Positions 10,005-18,110 of a DNA stretch of 64,000 nucleotides are shown here, one piece after another (within the stretch, counting starts at the first letter, position 1; the number at the start of each line of letters is the position of its first letter). The notes below the pieces were generated by a model. The model saw only the letters and a list, made by a program, of their open reading frames with translations, had not been told where the DNA came from and searched no databases. This DNA is from Rubrivivax sp. (GTDB lineage Bacteria > Pseudomonadota > Gammaproteobacteria > Burkholderiales > Burkholderiaceae_C), in assembly GCA_016719535.1 (NCBI GenBank), contig JADJYX010000001.1, positions 620,001-684,000 on the forward strand. Direction: 5' to 3'. Made by a program: the position numbers and the translations under genes.

Positions 10005-10919
10005 ATGATCCCCGATCGAGTCACCCTGGTCGAGGTCGGCCCGCGCGACGGTCTGCAGAACGAGGGCCAGCCGGTATCCACCGCGCAGAAGGTCGAGCTC
10101 ATCCACCGCCTGCAGGCCGCCGGCTGCACCGAGATCGAGGCCACCAGTTTCGTCAGCCCGAAGTGGGTGCCGCAGATGGCCGACAACGCCGCGGTGATGG
10201 CCGGCATCACGCGCAAACCCGGCGTGCGCTGGTCGGTGCTGACGCCCAACCTCCAGGGCCTGGAAGGCGCGCTGGCCAGCCGCGTCGACGAGGTGGTGGT
10301 CTTTGCCGCCGCCACCGAGGCCTTCAGCCGGAAGAATATCAACTGCTCGATCGAGGACAGCATCGAGCGCTTCCGCCCCGTGGTCGAGGCGGCGCACGCC
10401 GCCGGCGTGAAGGTGCGCGGCGCCATCTCGTGCGCCCTGGGCTGCCCCTACCAGGGCGCGGTCAGCGCCGACGAGGTCGAGCGCGTGGTGCTGCTGATGA
10501 AGGGCATCGGCGTCGACCACTGCGGCGTGGCCGACACCATCGGCACCGGCACGCCGCGCGCGGCGCAGGCGGCGCTGGAGCGGGCGCTGAAGCACTATCC
10601 GCTCGCCGAGGTCAGCGGTCACTTCCACGACACCTACGGCCAGGCGCTGGCCAACATCCTGGCCTGTCTGGAACTGGGCATCGCCACCTTCGACACCAGC
10701 ATCGCCGGCCTCGGCGGCTGCCCCTACGCCAAGGGTGCCACCGGCAACGTGGCGACCGAGGACGTGGTCTTCATGCTGCACGGCATGGGCATCGCCACCG
10801 GGCTGGACCTGGATGCGCTGGTCGATGCCGCGGCCTGGATCTCCGGCCAGCTGGGGCGGCCGCCGGTGGCGCGCGTGAGCCGCGCGCTGCTGGCGCGGCG
10901 CGGCGTGGCGCTTGCATGA
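10005..10919 (+). CDS. liuE: Hydroxymethylglutaryl-CoA lyase
   Basis: A 304-residue TIM-barrel lyase of the DRE-metallolyase family. Visible features are VEVGPRDGLQNE (residues 9-20, metal and substrate binding), SFVSPKWVPQMAD, GHFHDTYGQALANI with metal-binding histidines, and GLGGCPYAKGATGN, which contains the signature catalytic Cys239. It splits HMG-CoA to acetyl-CoA and acetoacetate, ending the leucine pathway. A ribosome-binding site (GAGGAGCGAG) precedes the ATG. It overlaps the next gene by ATGA. Confidence 0.92.
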   Translation: MIPDRVTLVEVGPRDGLQNEGQPVSTAQKVELIHRLQAAGCTEIEATSFVSPKWVPQMADNAAVMAGITRKPGVRWSVLTPNLQGLEGALASRVDEVVVFAAATEAFSRKNINCSIEDSIERFRPVVEAAHAAGVKVRGAISCALGCPYQGAVSADEVERVVLLMKGIGVDHCGVADTIGTGTPRAAQAALERALKHYPLAEVSGHFHDTYGQALANILACLELGIATFDTSIAGLGGCPYAKGATGNVATEDVVFMLHGMGIATGLDLDALVDAAAWISGQLGRPPVARVSRALLARRGVALA

Positions 10920-11413
10920 ACGACCTGAGCGACAGGCCCGAGGGCTTCCAGCGCGTGGCGCGCGCCCTCATCGACCGTGGCCACCCGCATGCCGCCTGCT
11001 GGCTGGAGGTGCCGGCGCGCACCAGCCAGGAGGCCGCCGATGCGCTGGGCGTGAGCGTGGGCCAGATCGCCAAGAGCGTGATCTTCCGCCGCAAGGCCGA
11101 CGATGCCGCGGTGCTGGTGATCACCAGCGGCGACCGCCGGGTCGACGAAAGGCGCGTGGCGGCGATCACCGGGCCGCTGGGCCGGGCCGATGCCGATTTC
11201 GTCAAGGACAGGACCGGCTTCTCGATCGGCGGCGTCTCGCCGCTGGCGCACCGCCAGTCGCCGGTGACGCTGATCGACCGCGAGCTCTTCCGCTTCGACC
11301 GCATCTGGGCGGCGGCCGGGCACCCGAACGGCGTCTTCCCGCTGTCGCCGCAGCAGCTGGTCGAGCTCACCGGCGCGCCGGTGGCCGACGTGGTGCAGGA
11401 ACCCAGGCCATGA
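10916..11413 (+). CDS. YbaK/EbsC-family aminoacyl-tRNA deacylase-like protein
   Basis: A 165-residue protein of the YbaK/ProX editing-domain family. Family-like features are the SQEAADALGVSVGQIAKSVI segment with its conserved lysine (KSVIFR), VLVITSGDRRVDERRV and the GFSIGGVSPLAH loop. Members hydrolyse mischarged aminoacyl-tRNAs such as Cys-tRNA(Pro) or Ala-tRNA(Pro); the exact specificity cannot be read from the sequence. It begins by ATGA overlap with liuE and overlaps the DUF1289 gene the same way, so it is part of the operon tail rather than the leucine pathway itself. Confidence 0.82.
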   Translation: MNDLSDRPEGFQRVARALIDRGHPHAACWLEVPARTSQEAADALGVSVGQIAKSVIFRRKADDAAVLVITSGDRRVDERRVAAITGPLGRADADFVKDRTGFSIGGVSPLAHRQSPVTLIDRELFRFDRIWAAAGHPNGVFPLSPQQLVELTGAPVADVVQEPRP

Positions 11414-11637
11414 CCACGCCGGTGCCGTCGCCCTGCATCAACGTCTGCCGCATGGACGCGCGCAGCGGCCTGTGCGCGGGGTGCCTGCGCACCATCGACG
11501 AGATCACCGTCTGGTCGAGGCTGGCCGACGCCGACAAGCGCTTGGTCTGGGCGCGGATCGAGCACCGGCGCGAGGCCCTAAGTGCGCAGCTCAATGCCGA
11601 GCGCCGGGCGGCATCGGGTCGCGGAGCGACGCCATGA
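11410..11637 (+). CDS. DUF1289 domain protein
   Basis: A 75-residue protein with the DUF1289 cysteine pattern: PCINVCRMD followed by GLCAGCLRTIDEI and a WSRLADADKRLVWARI helix. The four cysteines (C..C...C..C) suggest metal or Fe-S binding, but no biochemical role is established for the family. It overlaps both neighbours by ATGA, so the three-gene tail is probably translationally coupled. The C-terminal 15 residues are low complexity. Confidence 0.82.
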   Translation: MTTPVPSPCINVCRMDARSGLCAGCLRTIDEITVWSRLADADKRLVWARIEHRREALSAQLNAERRAASGRGATP

Positions 11638-12260
11638 AGCGCGTCACCTGCTGGTTCGACTTCATCTCGCCGTTTGCCCATCTCGCCTTCGAGCGGCTGC
11701 CGCAGGCGCTGGAAGGCATCAGCCACGAGGTCGACTACCGGCCGGTGCTGTTCGGCGCGCTGCTGCAGCACCATGCGCACAAGGGCCCGGCCGAGATCGA
11801 GCCCAAGCGCGCCTGGACCTTCCGCCACGTGCACTGGCTGGCGCACCGGCACGGCATTGCGATGGACACGCCGGCCGTGCACCCCTTCAACCCCTTGCCG
11901 CTGCTGCGCCTGGCCATCGCCTGCGGCCCCAACCGGCGCATCGTCGAGGCGATCTTCCGCCACGCCTGGCGCGGCGGTGCCGATGCCGTCGACCCGGCGC
12001 GGCTGGCGGCACTGCAGGCCGAGCTGGCGCCGGCGCGCGACCCCGCCGCAGCCGAGGTCAAGGCCGAGCTGAAGGCGAATACCGACGAGGCCATCGCCCG
12101 CGGCGTCTTCGGCGTGCCGAGCTTCGAGGTCGACGGCCGGCTGTTCTGGGGGCTGGATGCGCTGGAGATGCTGGCCGATGCGCTGCGTGGCGACCCGTGG
12201 TTCGAGGGGCCGGCCTGGGCGCGCGAGGGCGCGCCGCGGGTGGGGGTGGTGAGGCGTTGA
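11634..12260 (+). CDS. DsbA-like thioredoxin-fold protein, 2-hydroxychromene-2-carboxylate isomerase family
   Basis: A 208-residue protein of the DsbA/kappa-GST fold. It starts MKRVTCWFDFISPFAHLAF, where the DFISP segment carries the serine used in the isomerase subfamily instead of a CXXC pair. It has a helical insertion rich in histidine (FRHVHWLAHRHGI) and the C-terminal cis-proline strand GVFGVPSFEVDGRLFWG. Relatives are GSH-dependent isomerases in aromatic degradation, but a real chromene substrate is unlikely here, so the function is open. It is the last gene of the liu transcription unit; the next gene is convergent, 16 bases away. Confidence 0.8.
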   Translation: MKRVTCWFDFISPFAHLAFERLPQALEGISHEVDYRPVLFGALLQHHAHKGPAEIEPKRAWTFRHVHWLAHRHGIAMDTPAVHPFNPLPLLRLAIACGPNRRIVEAIFRHAWRGGADAVDPARLAALQAELAPARDPAAAEVKAELKANTDEAIARGVFGVPSFEVDGRLFWGLDALEMLADALRGDPWFEGPAWAREGAPRVGVVRR

Positions 12261-12276
12261 GGCACGCCGCCGCGGT

Positions 12277-12849
12277 TCAGCCGGTGGCTTGGCCCACGGT
12301 CTCCAGGCCGTCGAACAACTCGGCCATCGGCAGCCGAAGATCGACGCTCGCCAGTTGCAGCGCGTCGGTGCCGGTCTGGTCGTGCAGTTCGTACAACTCG
12401 CGTTCGTTGCGCCGGTAGACCTCGACGCTGCGCGTATCGGGGTCGATCAACAGGTATTCGCGCAAGCTGGCCAACCGGCGGTAGGCGGCAAATTTCAGGC
12501 CGCGATCGAAAGACTGCGTCGATGCCGACAACACCTCGGCCACCAGCACCGGGTGGCGGAAGATCTGCTCGGTGCGCAGGTCTGCAGGGTCGCAGGTGAC
12601 GAAGATGTCGGGGTAGAAGAGGGCGTCCTCGGCGACCTGCAGTTTCATGCTCTCCACGAAGGCACGGCAGCGGCTGCCCTTCAAGTGAGCCTTCAGCGCT
12701 GCGAACAGGTTGCCCGTCACGATGTTGTTGATGCGCCGCCCACCGACCATGGCGAATGATTCGCCGCGGTAGAACTCGTGGCGTTCGGGCTGCGCCTCTT
12801 CCCAGGCCAGGAATTCGGCGAGCGTGGGCTTGTGCGCGGGCAGGGCCAT
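12277..12849 (-). CDS. Uma2-family (DUF820) putative endonuclease-fold protein
   Basis: A 190-residue protein with the PD-(D/E)XK-like fold of the Uma2/DUF820 family: TLAEFLAWEEAQPERHEFYRG at the N-terminus, YPDIFVTCD and PVLVAEVLSASTQSFDRGLK in the core, then the YLLIDPDTRSVEVYRR strand pair. The core Asp, the E of AEVLS and a downstream Lys match the expected catalytic residues. These proteins are abundant in cyanobacteria and scattered elsewhere as mobile, stand-alone genes; their function is unproved. The ATG at 12849 (MALPAHKP) was preferred over a longer frame because similarity begins there. Confidence 0.75.
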   Translation of the reverse strand: MALPAHKPTLAEFLAWEEAQPERHEFYRGESFAMVGGRRINNIVTGNLFAALKAHLKGSRCRAFVESMKLQVAEDALFYPDIFVTCDPADLRTEQIFRHPVLVAEVLSASTQSFDRGLKFAAYRRLASLREYLLIDPDTRSVEVYRRNERELYELHDQTGTDALQLASVDLRLPMAELFDGLETVGQATG

Positions 12850-12868
12850 GGCTGGCAGTGTAGCCACC

Positions 12869-13205
12869 TCACCCAGGATGCAGGCCCCGCGCCCCGTCAG
12901 CGCCGGCGGCATGCTGCAGGCACAGCGCAAACAGCTCCCCCGCGCCGTGGATCTGCAGCTTGCGGTAGGCGCGCTCGCGCAGCGTCGCCACGCTGCTCTC
13001 GGCGATACCCAGCGTCAGCCCGATGCCCTGGCGCGTATGCCCGGCCAGCGTCAGCGCGCAGACCTCGCGTTCGCGCACGCTCAGCCGCACCGGCAGGCGC
13101 TGCAGCAGCGCCGCCGCGGCTTCGGGTGGCACGCGCGTGGCCGGGCCGGTGTCGGCCGCGGGCTGCAGATCGGCCAGGTGGCGGCGCAGCAGCGCCAGCA
13201 TCTGC
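12869..13205 (-). pseudogene. LuxR-type regulator, C-terminal HTH fragment (5' end missing)
   Basis: The minus strand encodes an intact LuxR/GerE helix-turn-helix: LSVREREVCALTLAGHTRQG, then GLTLGIAESSVATLRERAYRKLQI. It ends at a TGA at 12869. Upstream of about codon 13205 the frame no longer looks like a regulator and instead runs antisense to a Rieske oxygenase gene. The sensory or N-terminal part is therefore missing, and the right end is a breakpoint rather than a start. The frame stays open to 13426, but that extension is shadow sequence. Confidence 0.7.
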
Positions 13206-13207
13206 GG

Positions 13208-13783
13208 GCCAGCTACGTGCGCCTGCACGAAAACCTGCTCGACCTGACGCACCTGAGCTTCCTGCACGCGCGCACCTTCGGCACGCCCGACTACGCCAGC
13301 GCACCCTGCGAGACCACCCTCGACGAGGCGCGCGGCCACTTCAGCCTGACGCGCAGCGTGATGCCGACACGGCTGCCTCCGGTGTGGGGCCGGCCCACCG
13401 GGCTGGAAGGCGTGGACGCGGCGCACATCGCCACCTCGACCTTCGTTTCACCCGCGCTGCACGAGGTGCACGTGCGCTTCCACGCCTGCGACCTGCCGGA
13501 GGCCGGGCAACCGCAGCGCGCCATCCGCACGGCGCACATCGTGACGCCGGAGACGGCCACCCGCACGCACTATTTCGTGCGCCATGCGCGCAACTTCGCG
13601 CCCGGCGACGAAGGCATCACCGCCTTCATGCACGAGCAGCTGCTGGCCGCCTTCCAGGAGGACATCGACGGCCTCGAGGCCAACCTGGCCGCCTATGCGC
13701 CCGGCACGGCGGCGGAGATCTCGTTGCAGGCCGACAAGCCGTCGCTGGCGATGCGGCGCTGGCTCAAGCGCCGGGCCGGTTGA
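13208..13783 (+). pseudogene. Rieske-type aromatic-ring oxygenase (VanA-like), C-terminal fragment
   Basis: From about 13211 the plus strand encodes the catalytic domain of a vanillate demethylase-like Rieske oxygenase: SYVRLHENLLDLTHLSFLHA with the mononuclear iron ligands (N..D..H...H), then TRLPPVWGRP, STFVSPALHEVHVRF, RTAHIVTPETATRTHYF and MHEQLLAAFQEDIDGLE. The N-terminal Rieske 2Fe-2S domain (CXH...CXXH) is absent. The frame continues upstream only antisense to a LuxR gene. The piece has no plausible start codon or promoter of its own and is probably not functional as it stands. Confidence 0.75.
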
Positions 13784-13836
13784 TGCCGCCGGGGGGCGCC
13801 CGCTACCATGGTCCGACTCGTCCATCGGAGCCATCC

Positions 13837-14193
13837 ATGAGCAACGCCAACGACCACATCCCGGGCAACCGCACCATCGTCATCGGCATCAACGACAGCC
13901 TGCAGGTGGGTGGCGATCAGGTGCTGCAGGTTGGCCGCAATGCCGCCAGCGAGGTGCAGTCCAACCGGTCGGTCAAGGTCGGCAAGGACATGAAGCTCGT
14001 CGTCGGCAAGCACCTGGTCATCCAGGCCGGCGATTCGCTCACCCTGCAGGTCGGCGCCGCGCGGCTGACGCTGAAGAAGGACGGCAGCATCGTGCTGCAG
14101 GGCAAGGACATCAGCATCGAAGGCAGCGGCAAGGTCAACGTCAAGTCCGCGGGGGATGTCGTTCTCAAGGGCAGCAAGATCCTGCAGAACTGA
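13837..14193 (+). CDS. Orphan VgrG/gp5-type tail-spike C-terminal domain protein
   Basis: A 118-residue protein that looks like the last beta-helical part of a type VI secretion VgrG or phage tail spike, standing alone. It shows the VG-containing repeat register (VGGDQVLQVGRN, VKVGKDMKLVVGKHLVIQAG, LTLQVG) and ends GKDISIEGSGKVNVKSAGD then VVLKGSKILQN, as many VgrG proteins do. Full VgrGs are five to eight times longer, with gp27/gp5 domains that are absent here. It has its own ATG and a GGAG 7 bases upstream. Whether it is a solo trimerising spike or a decayed remnant cannot be decided from sequence. Confidence 0.65.
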   Translation: MSNANDHIPGNRTIVIGINDSLQVGGDQVLQVGRNAASEVQSNRSVKVGKDMKLVVGKHLVIQAGDSLTLQVGAARLTLKKDGSIVLQGKDISIEGSGKVNVKSAGDVVLKGSKILQN

Positions 14194-14364
14194 CCCGGAG
14201 CCCCCGGCGGGTGGCCGCAAGGTCCGCCATGCGATCGGTGTTTACCCTTAGCGTCGAGTCTGTCTCCCCAGGTGAGACGGGGATTTGTCAGCCAGCGTTG
14301 GCTGCGCGTCAGAGCGTGGTCAGTGCCTCCGCGAAAGATGCGGTCCATGGCGTCGCACAGCCCG

Positions 14365-14376
14365 TGCAACGTTGCA
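14365..14376. promoter_or_regulatory. Perfect 12-base palindrome ahead of the yjcH-actP ribosome-binding site
   Basis: TGCAACGTTGCA is a perfect palindrome 19 bases before the ATG of the DUF485 gene and just upstream of its GAGGAGA ribosome-binding site. A 6-base-arm hairpin (CAGCCAGCGTTGGCTG) lies at 14289-14304. A regulator bound here could block transcription or initiation of the acetate operon. No regulator is assigned. Confidence 0.4.
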
Positions 14377-14395
14377 ACCGTTCGAGGAGACACTC

Positions 14396-14704
14396 ATGCA
14401 AGCCGACTTGGCGCAGCGCATCGCCGCAAACCCCAAGTACCAGGAGCTGAAGTCCAAGCGCACCAGCTTCGGCTGGGTGCTGACGATCGCGATGATGGTC
14501 GTGTACTACGGCTTCATCCTGCTCGTGGCCTTCAAGAAGGACTTCCTGGCCAGCCGCCTGGGAGAGGGCGTCATGACCATGGGCATGCCCATCGGTCTGG
14601 GCGTCATCGTCTTCACGATCGTCATCACCGCGATCTACGTGAAGCGCGCGAACAGCGAATTCGACCAGCTGTCCGAGGAGATCAACAAGGCGGTGCTGAA
14701 ATGA
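14396..14704 (+). CDS. yjcH: DUF485 membrane protein (YjcH family), ActP partner
   Basis: A 102-residue membrane protein with two transmembrane segments (about 24-45 and 60-82), a conserved N-terminal [16 protein letters not shown] block and the acidic tail [17 protein letters not shown], all typical of DUF485. The gene normally precedes actP and is co-transcribed with it; here it overlaps actP by ATGA. Its role is presumed accessory to acetate uptake. GAGGAGACACTC gives a strong ribosome-binding site before the ATG. Upstream, 14194-14395 is non-coding with a hairpin and a palindrome. Confidence 0.88.
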   Translation: MQADLAQRIAANPKYQELKSKRTSFGWVLTIAMMVVYYGFILLVAFKKDFLASRLGEGVMTMGMPIGLGVIVFTIVITAIYVKRANSEFDQLSEEINKAVLK

Positions 14705-16416
14705 GAGCCTCTTCCAAACTCGTGCTCGGCGCCGCCGCGCTGTGCGGCGCCACCCTGGCGCTGGCGGCCGGTGCCGACCTGGGCCAGGCCCAGAAGCAGG
14801 CCACCAACTGGACGGCCATCGGCATGTTCGGCATGTTCGTGCTGTTCACGCTGTTCATCACCAAGTGGGCGGCGGCCAAGACCAAGAGCGCGGCCGACTT
14901 CTACACCGCCGGCGGTGGCATCACCGGCTTCCAGAACGGCCTGGCGATCGCCGGCGACTACATGTCGGCCGCGTCCTTCCTGGGCATCTCGGCGGCGGTG
15001 ATGGCCTCGGGCTTCGACGGCCTGATCTATTCGATCGGCTTCCTGGTCGGCTGGCCGGTGGTCACCTTCCTGCTGGCCGAGCGGCTGCGCAACCTCGGCA
15101 AGTTCACCTTCGCCGACGTGGCCGCATTCCGCTTCGCGCAGACGCCGGTGCGTGTCTTCGCCGCCAGCGGCACGCTGGTGGTGGTGGCCTTCTACCTGAT
15201 CGCACAGATGGTCGGTGCCGGCCAGCTCATCAAGCTGCTGTTCGGCCTGGAATACTGGATCGCGGTGGTCATCGTCGGCGGCCTGATGATGGTCTACGTG
15301 CTGTTCGGCGGCATGACGGCCACCACCTGGGTGCAGATCATCAAGGCCATCATGCTGCTGTGCGGCGCCACCTTCATGGCCGGCGCGGTGCTGTGGCACT
15401 TCGGCTTCAGCCCGGAGGCGATGTTTGCCGAGGCGGTGAAGATCAAGACCGGCATCGCCCAGCAGGGCGGCAAGACCCCGGAAGAGGCGGCCAAGATCGG
15501 CTTCTCGATCATGGGCCCGGGAGGCTTCGTCAAGGACCCCATCTCCGCCATCAGCTTCGGCATGGCGCTGATGTTCGGCACCGCCGGCCTGCCCCACATC
15601 CTGATGCGCTTCTTCACCGTGCCCAATGCCAAGGAAGCGCGCAAGTCGGTGCTGTGGGCCACCACCTGGATCGGCTACTTCTACATCCTGACCTTCATCA
15701 TCGGCTTCGGCGCCATCACCTTCGTGCTGACCAACCCGCAGTTCCTGGACGCCAAGGGCGGCCTGCTGGGCGGCGGCAACATGGCGGCCATCCACCTGGC
15801 CAACGCGGTGGGCGGCAACGTCTTCCTGGGCTTCATTTCTGCGGTGGCCTTCGCGACCATCCTCGCGGTGGTGGCCGGCCTGACGCTGTCGGGCGCCTCG
15901 GCGGTGTCGCACGACCTGTATGCCACGGTCATCAAGAAGGGCAAGGCCGACAGCGCTGCCGAGTTGCGCGTGTCCAAGATCACCACCGTCTGCCTGGGCA
16001 TCGTCGCCGTGGTGCTGGGCATCGCTTTCGAGAAGCAGAACATCGCCTTCATGGTGAGCCTGGCCTTCGCCATCGCCGCCTCGGCCAACTTCCCGGTGCT
16101 CCTGATGAGCGTGCTGTGGAAGGGCTGCACGACGCGCGGCGCGGTGATCGGCGGCTTCCTGGGCCTGATCAGCTCGGTGGTGCTGACGGTGGTGTCGCCG
16201 GCGGTGTGGGAAGCCACGCTCGGCAACCCCAAGGGCTCGGCCTGGTTCCCGTATACCAGCCCGGCGCTGTTCAGCATGACCATCGGTTTCGTCGGCATCT
16301 GGCTGTTCTCGATCCTCGACGGCAGCAAGCGCGCCACCGAGGACAAGGCCGGCTTCGCGGCGCAGCAGGTGCGGTCCGAGACCGGCATCGGCGCGGCGGG
16401 TGCCAGCGGCCACTAA
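14701..16416 (+). CDS. actP: Cation:acetate symporter
   Basis: A 571-residue sodium:solute symporter (SLC5/SSS family) in the inner membrane. It opens with a signal-like first segment, then [20 protein letters not shown] and [20 protein letters not shown], the ActP hallmark, followed by about 12-13 hydrophobic helices. It imports acetate and related short-chain carboxylates with a cation. It is downstream of yjcH with an ATGA overlap and is followed by a rho-independent terminator at 16437-16477, so the genes after it probably have some independent expression. The SLC5-domain sensor kinase three genes on suggests linked acetate sensing. Confidence 0.9.
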   Translation: MRASSKLVLGAAALCGATLALAAGADLGQAQKQATNWTAIGMFGMFVLFTLFITKWAAAKTKSAADFYTAGGGITGFQNGLAIAGDYMSAASFLGISAAVMASGFDGLIYSIGFLVGWPVVTFLLAERLRNLGKFTFADVAAFRFAQTPVRVFAASGTLVVVAFYLIAQMVGAGQLIKLLFGLEYWIAVVIVGGLMMVYVLFGGMTATTWVQIIKAIMLLCGATFMAGAVLWHFGFSPEAMFAEAVKIKTGIAQQGGKTPEEAAKIGFSIMGPGGFVKDPISAISFGMALMFGTAGLPHILMRFFTVPNAKEARKSVLWATTWIGYFYILTFIIGFGAITFVLTNPQFLDAKGGLLGGGNMAAIHLANAVGGNVFLGFISAVAFATILAVVAGLTLSGASAVSHDLYATVIKKGKADSAAELRVSKITTVCLGIVAVVLGIAFEKQNIAFMVSLAFAIAASANFPVLLMSVLWKGCTTRGAVIGGFLGLISSVVLTVVSPAVWEATLGNPKGSAWFPYTSPALFSMTIGFVGIWLFSILDGSKRATEDKAGFAAQQVRSETGIGAAGASGH

Positions 16417-16436
16417 ACTGGGAGCGCCCCACGCAC

Positions 16437-16477
16437 GGGACCGCCGGCCTGCCAAGGGCTTGCGGTCCCTTTTTTTT
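16437..16477 (+). terminator. Rho-independent terminator after actP
   Basis: An 8-base stem GGGACCGC (16437-16444) pairs with GCGGTCCC (16462-16469), followed by eight T (16470-16477). It lies 20 bases after the actP stop. The next gene starts only 12 bases after the T run, so read-through is possible. Confidence 0.85.
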
Positions 16478-16488
16478 CATGCCCGACG

Positions 16489-17931
16489 ATGACGGCCACC
16501 GACCCCCAGCGTGAGATGCTGTCCCTGGTGACGGCGCGCATCCGCGACACTTTCGTGCACAAGCCACTGTACGTGGACGGCGCGCTCGACCTGGTGTCGG
16601 TGTGCCGCGAGCTGGCGGCGCGGCATGCGACCCATGCCCTGGTGCGCGACCTGCGGGAGGGCACCGGGCGCCTGGGCATCTTCACCACCACCGACCTGCG
16701 CGACGCGCTGCTGCTCGACACGCCGCCGCAGCGGCTGGCCGTGCGCGACGTGGCGCGCTTCGAACTGGTCGAGGTGCAGGCCGACGCCGAGGTGTTCGAG
16801 GCGCTGTGGCTGATGGTCCGCCACCGGGTGCACCGGCTGCTGGTGCGCGACGGCGACCAGGTGCTGGGCGTGCTCGGCCAGCTCGACCTGGTGAGCTTCG
16901 TCGCCAACCACTCGCACCTGGTCGCCCAGCAGATCGACCATGCCGAATCGGTGGCCGACCTGCGCGAGGCGGTCGATCGCATCGACCGCATGATCGTGCT
17001 GCTGCACGGCAGCGGCATCCGCATCGAGCGCATCACGCGGCTGGTCACCGAACTCAACCGACGCCTTTTCGCACGCCTGTGGGCGCTGCTGGCGCCGCCC
17101 GCGCTGGTCGAGGGCAGCTGCCTGCTGGTGATGGGCAGCGAAGGCCGCGGCGAGCAGATCCTCAAGACGGACCAGGACAATGCGCTGCTGCTGCGCGACG
17201 GCTTCGACTGCCCCGATCTGGCCGACGTGGCCGCGCGCTTCAATGCCGCGCTGGGTGAATTCGGCTACCCGCCCTGCACGGGCGGCATCATGCTCACCAC
17301 GCCGCTGTGGCGGCAGCCGCTGGCCGCCTTCCGCGAGACGCTGCGCCAGTGGCTGTACGGGCACGAAGTCGAAGGTCCGATGAACCTGGCCATCTTCTTC
17401 GACGCTGCCGCGGTGGCCGGCGACGAATCGCTGCTGGCGGCGGCGCGTGCGCACCTCGATGCGCTGCTCGCCGGCCAGGACCAATACCTGGCACGCTTTG
17501 CCGCCGCCGCCGACCAGTTCCACGAGCCCGGCAATTTCTGGACACGGCTGACGAGCGGACGAAAAGGCCGCGACGAGACCCCGCTGGACCTGAAGAAGCT
17601 CGGCACCTTCCCCATCGTGCACGGCGTGCGCGCGCTGGCCTTGCAGTACCAGGTGCGCGAGCAGGGCACGGCGGCGCGGCTGAAGGCGCTGCAGGCGGCC
17701 GGCCGCATCGACGAGGTGCTGGCGCGCGACCTGCTGGATGCACTGCACTTTCTGATGGGCCTGCGCCTGTCGCACCAGCTGCGCCAGCGCGCCGGCGGCG
17801 CGCAGCCCGGCAACGAGGTGCGGCCCTCGGAGCTGGGTGCGCTCGAACGCGAGCCGCTGCACGACGCGCTGGCCATCGTGAAGCGCTTCCGCGGCTTCCT
17901 GCGGCAGCATTTCAGGCTCGACAGCCTCTGA
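16489..17931 (+). CDS. DUF294 nucleotidyltransferase-like protein with CBS domains
   Basis: A 480-residue protein. Residues about 10-150 form a pair of CBS domains (for example GIFTTTDLRDALL and VLGVLGQLDLVSFV). Residues about 180-330 are a DUF294 nucleotidyltransferase-like domain with the motif GSEGRGEQILKTDQDNALL. The C-terminus is the associated DUF294 helical domain. The GSEGR...DQDN motif is that of GlnD-type nucleotidyltransferases, suggesting nucleotidylation of a partner protein, but no target is known. It follows actP, and in pseudomonads a similar gene sits beside actP and a DnaQ-like exonuclease, as here. Confidence 0.85.
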   Translation: MTATDPQREMLSLVTARIRDTFVHKPLYVDGALDLVSVCRELAARHATHALVRDLREGTGRLGIFTTTDLRDALLLDTPPQRLAVRDVARFELVEVQADAEVFEALWLMVRHRVHRLLVRDGDQVLGVLGQLDLVSFVANHSHLVAQQIDHAESVADLREAVDRIDRMIVLLHGSGIRIERITRLVTELNRRLFARLWALLAPPALVEGSCLLVMGSEGRGEQILKTDQDNALLLRDGFDCPDLADVAARFNAALGEFGYPPCTGGIMLTTPLWRQPLAAFRETLRQWLYGHEVEGPMNLAIFFDAAAVAGDESLLAAARAHLDALLAGQDQYLARFAAAADQFHEPGNFWTRLTSGRKGRDETPLDLKKLGTFPIVHGVRALALQYQVREQGTAARLKALQAAGRIDEVLARDLLDALHFLMGLRLSHQLRQRAGGAQPGNEVRPSELGALEREPLHDALAIVKRFRGFLRQHFRLDSL

Positions 17932-17936
17932 CCTGC

Positions 17937-18107
17937 ATGAAGCGCAGCCCCGTCGTGCATCGGCTGCTGGCGCTGTTTGCCGCCGGCTGGCTGCTGTTCG
18001 ACTTTCCGCTGCTGCAGCTGTGGGCGCAGCGGCCATGGCTCGTCTTCGCGCTGTGGGCGGTGCTGATCGGGCTGCTGGCCTGGACGATGGAATCCGATGA
18101 GGGCTGA
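17937..18107 (+). CDS. Small two-helix membrane protein
   Basis: A 56-residue protein with two predicted transmembrane helices (about 9-26 and 34-50), MKRSPVVHRLLALFAAGWLL at the start and an acidic MESDEG end. It fills the gap between the DUF294 gene (ends 17931) and the sensor kinase (starts 18111), 5 and 3 bases from each, so it is most likely a real operon member. Small proteins of this kind are often annotated next to SLC5-type transporters and kinases. No function can be assigned. Confidence 0.65.
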   Translation: MKRSPVVHRLLALFAAGWLLFDFPLLQLWAQRPWLVFALWAVLIGLLAWTMESDEG

Positions 18108-18110
18108 CCG

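Noticed and set aside
12824..13783. One 319-codon plus-strand gene covering the LuxR and Rieske pieces
   Set aside because: Its first half is antisense to the LuxR helix-turn-helix; only the part after about 13208 is Rieske-like.
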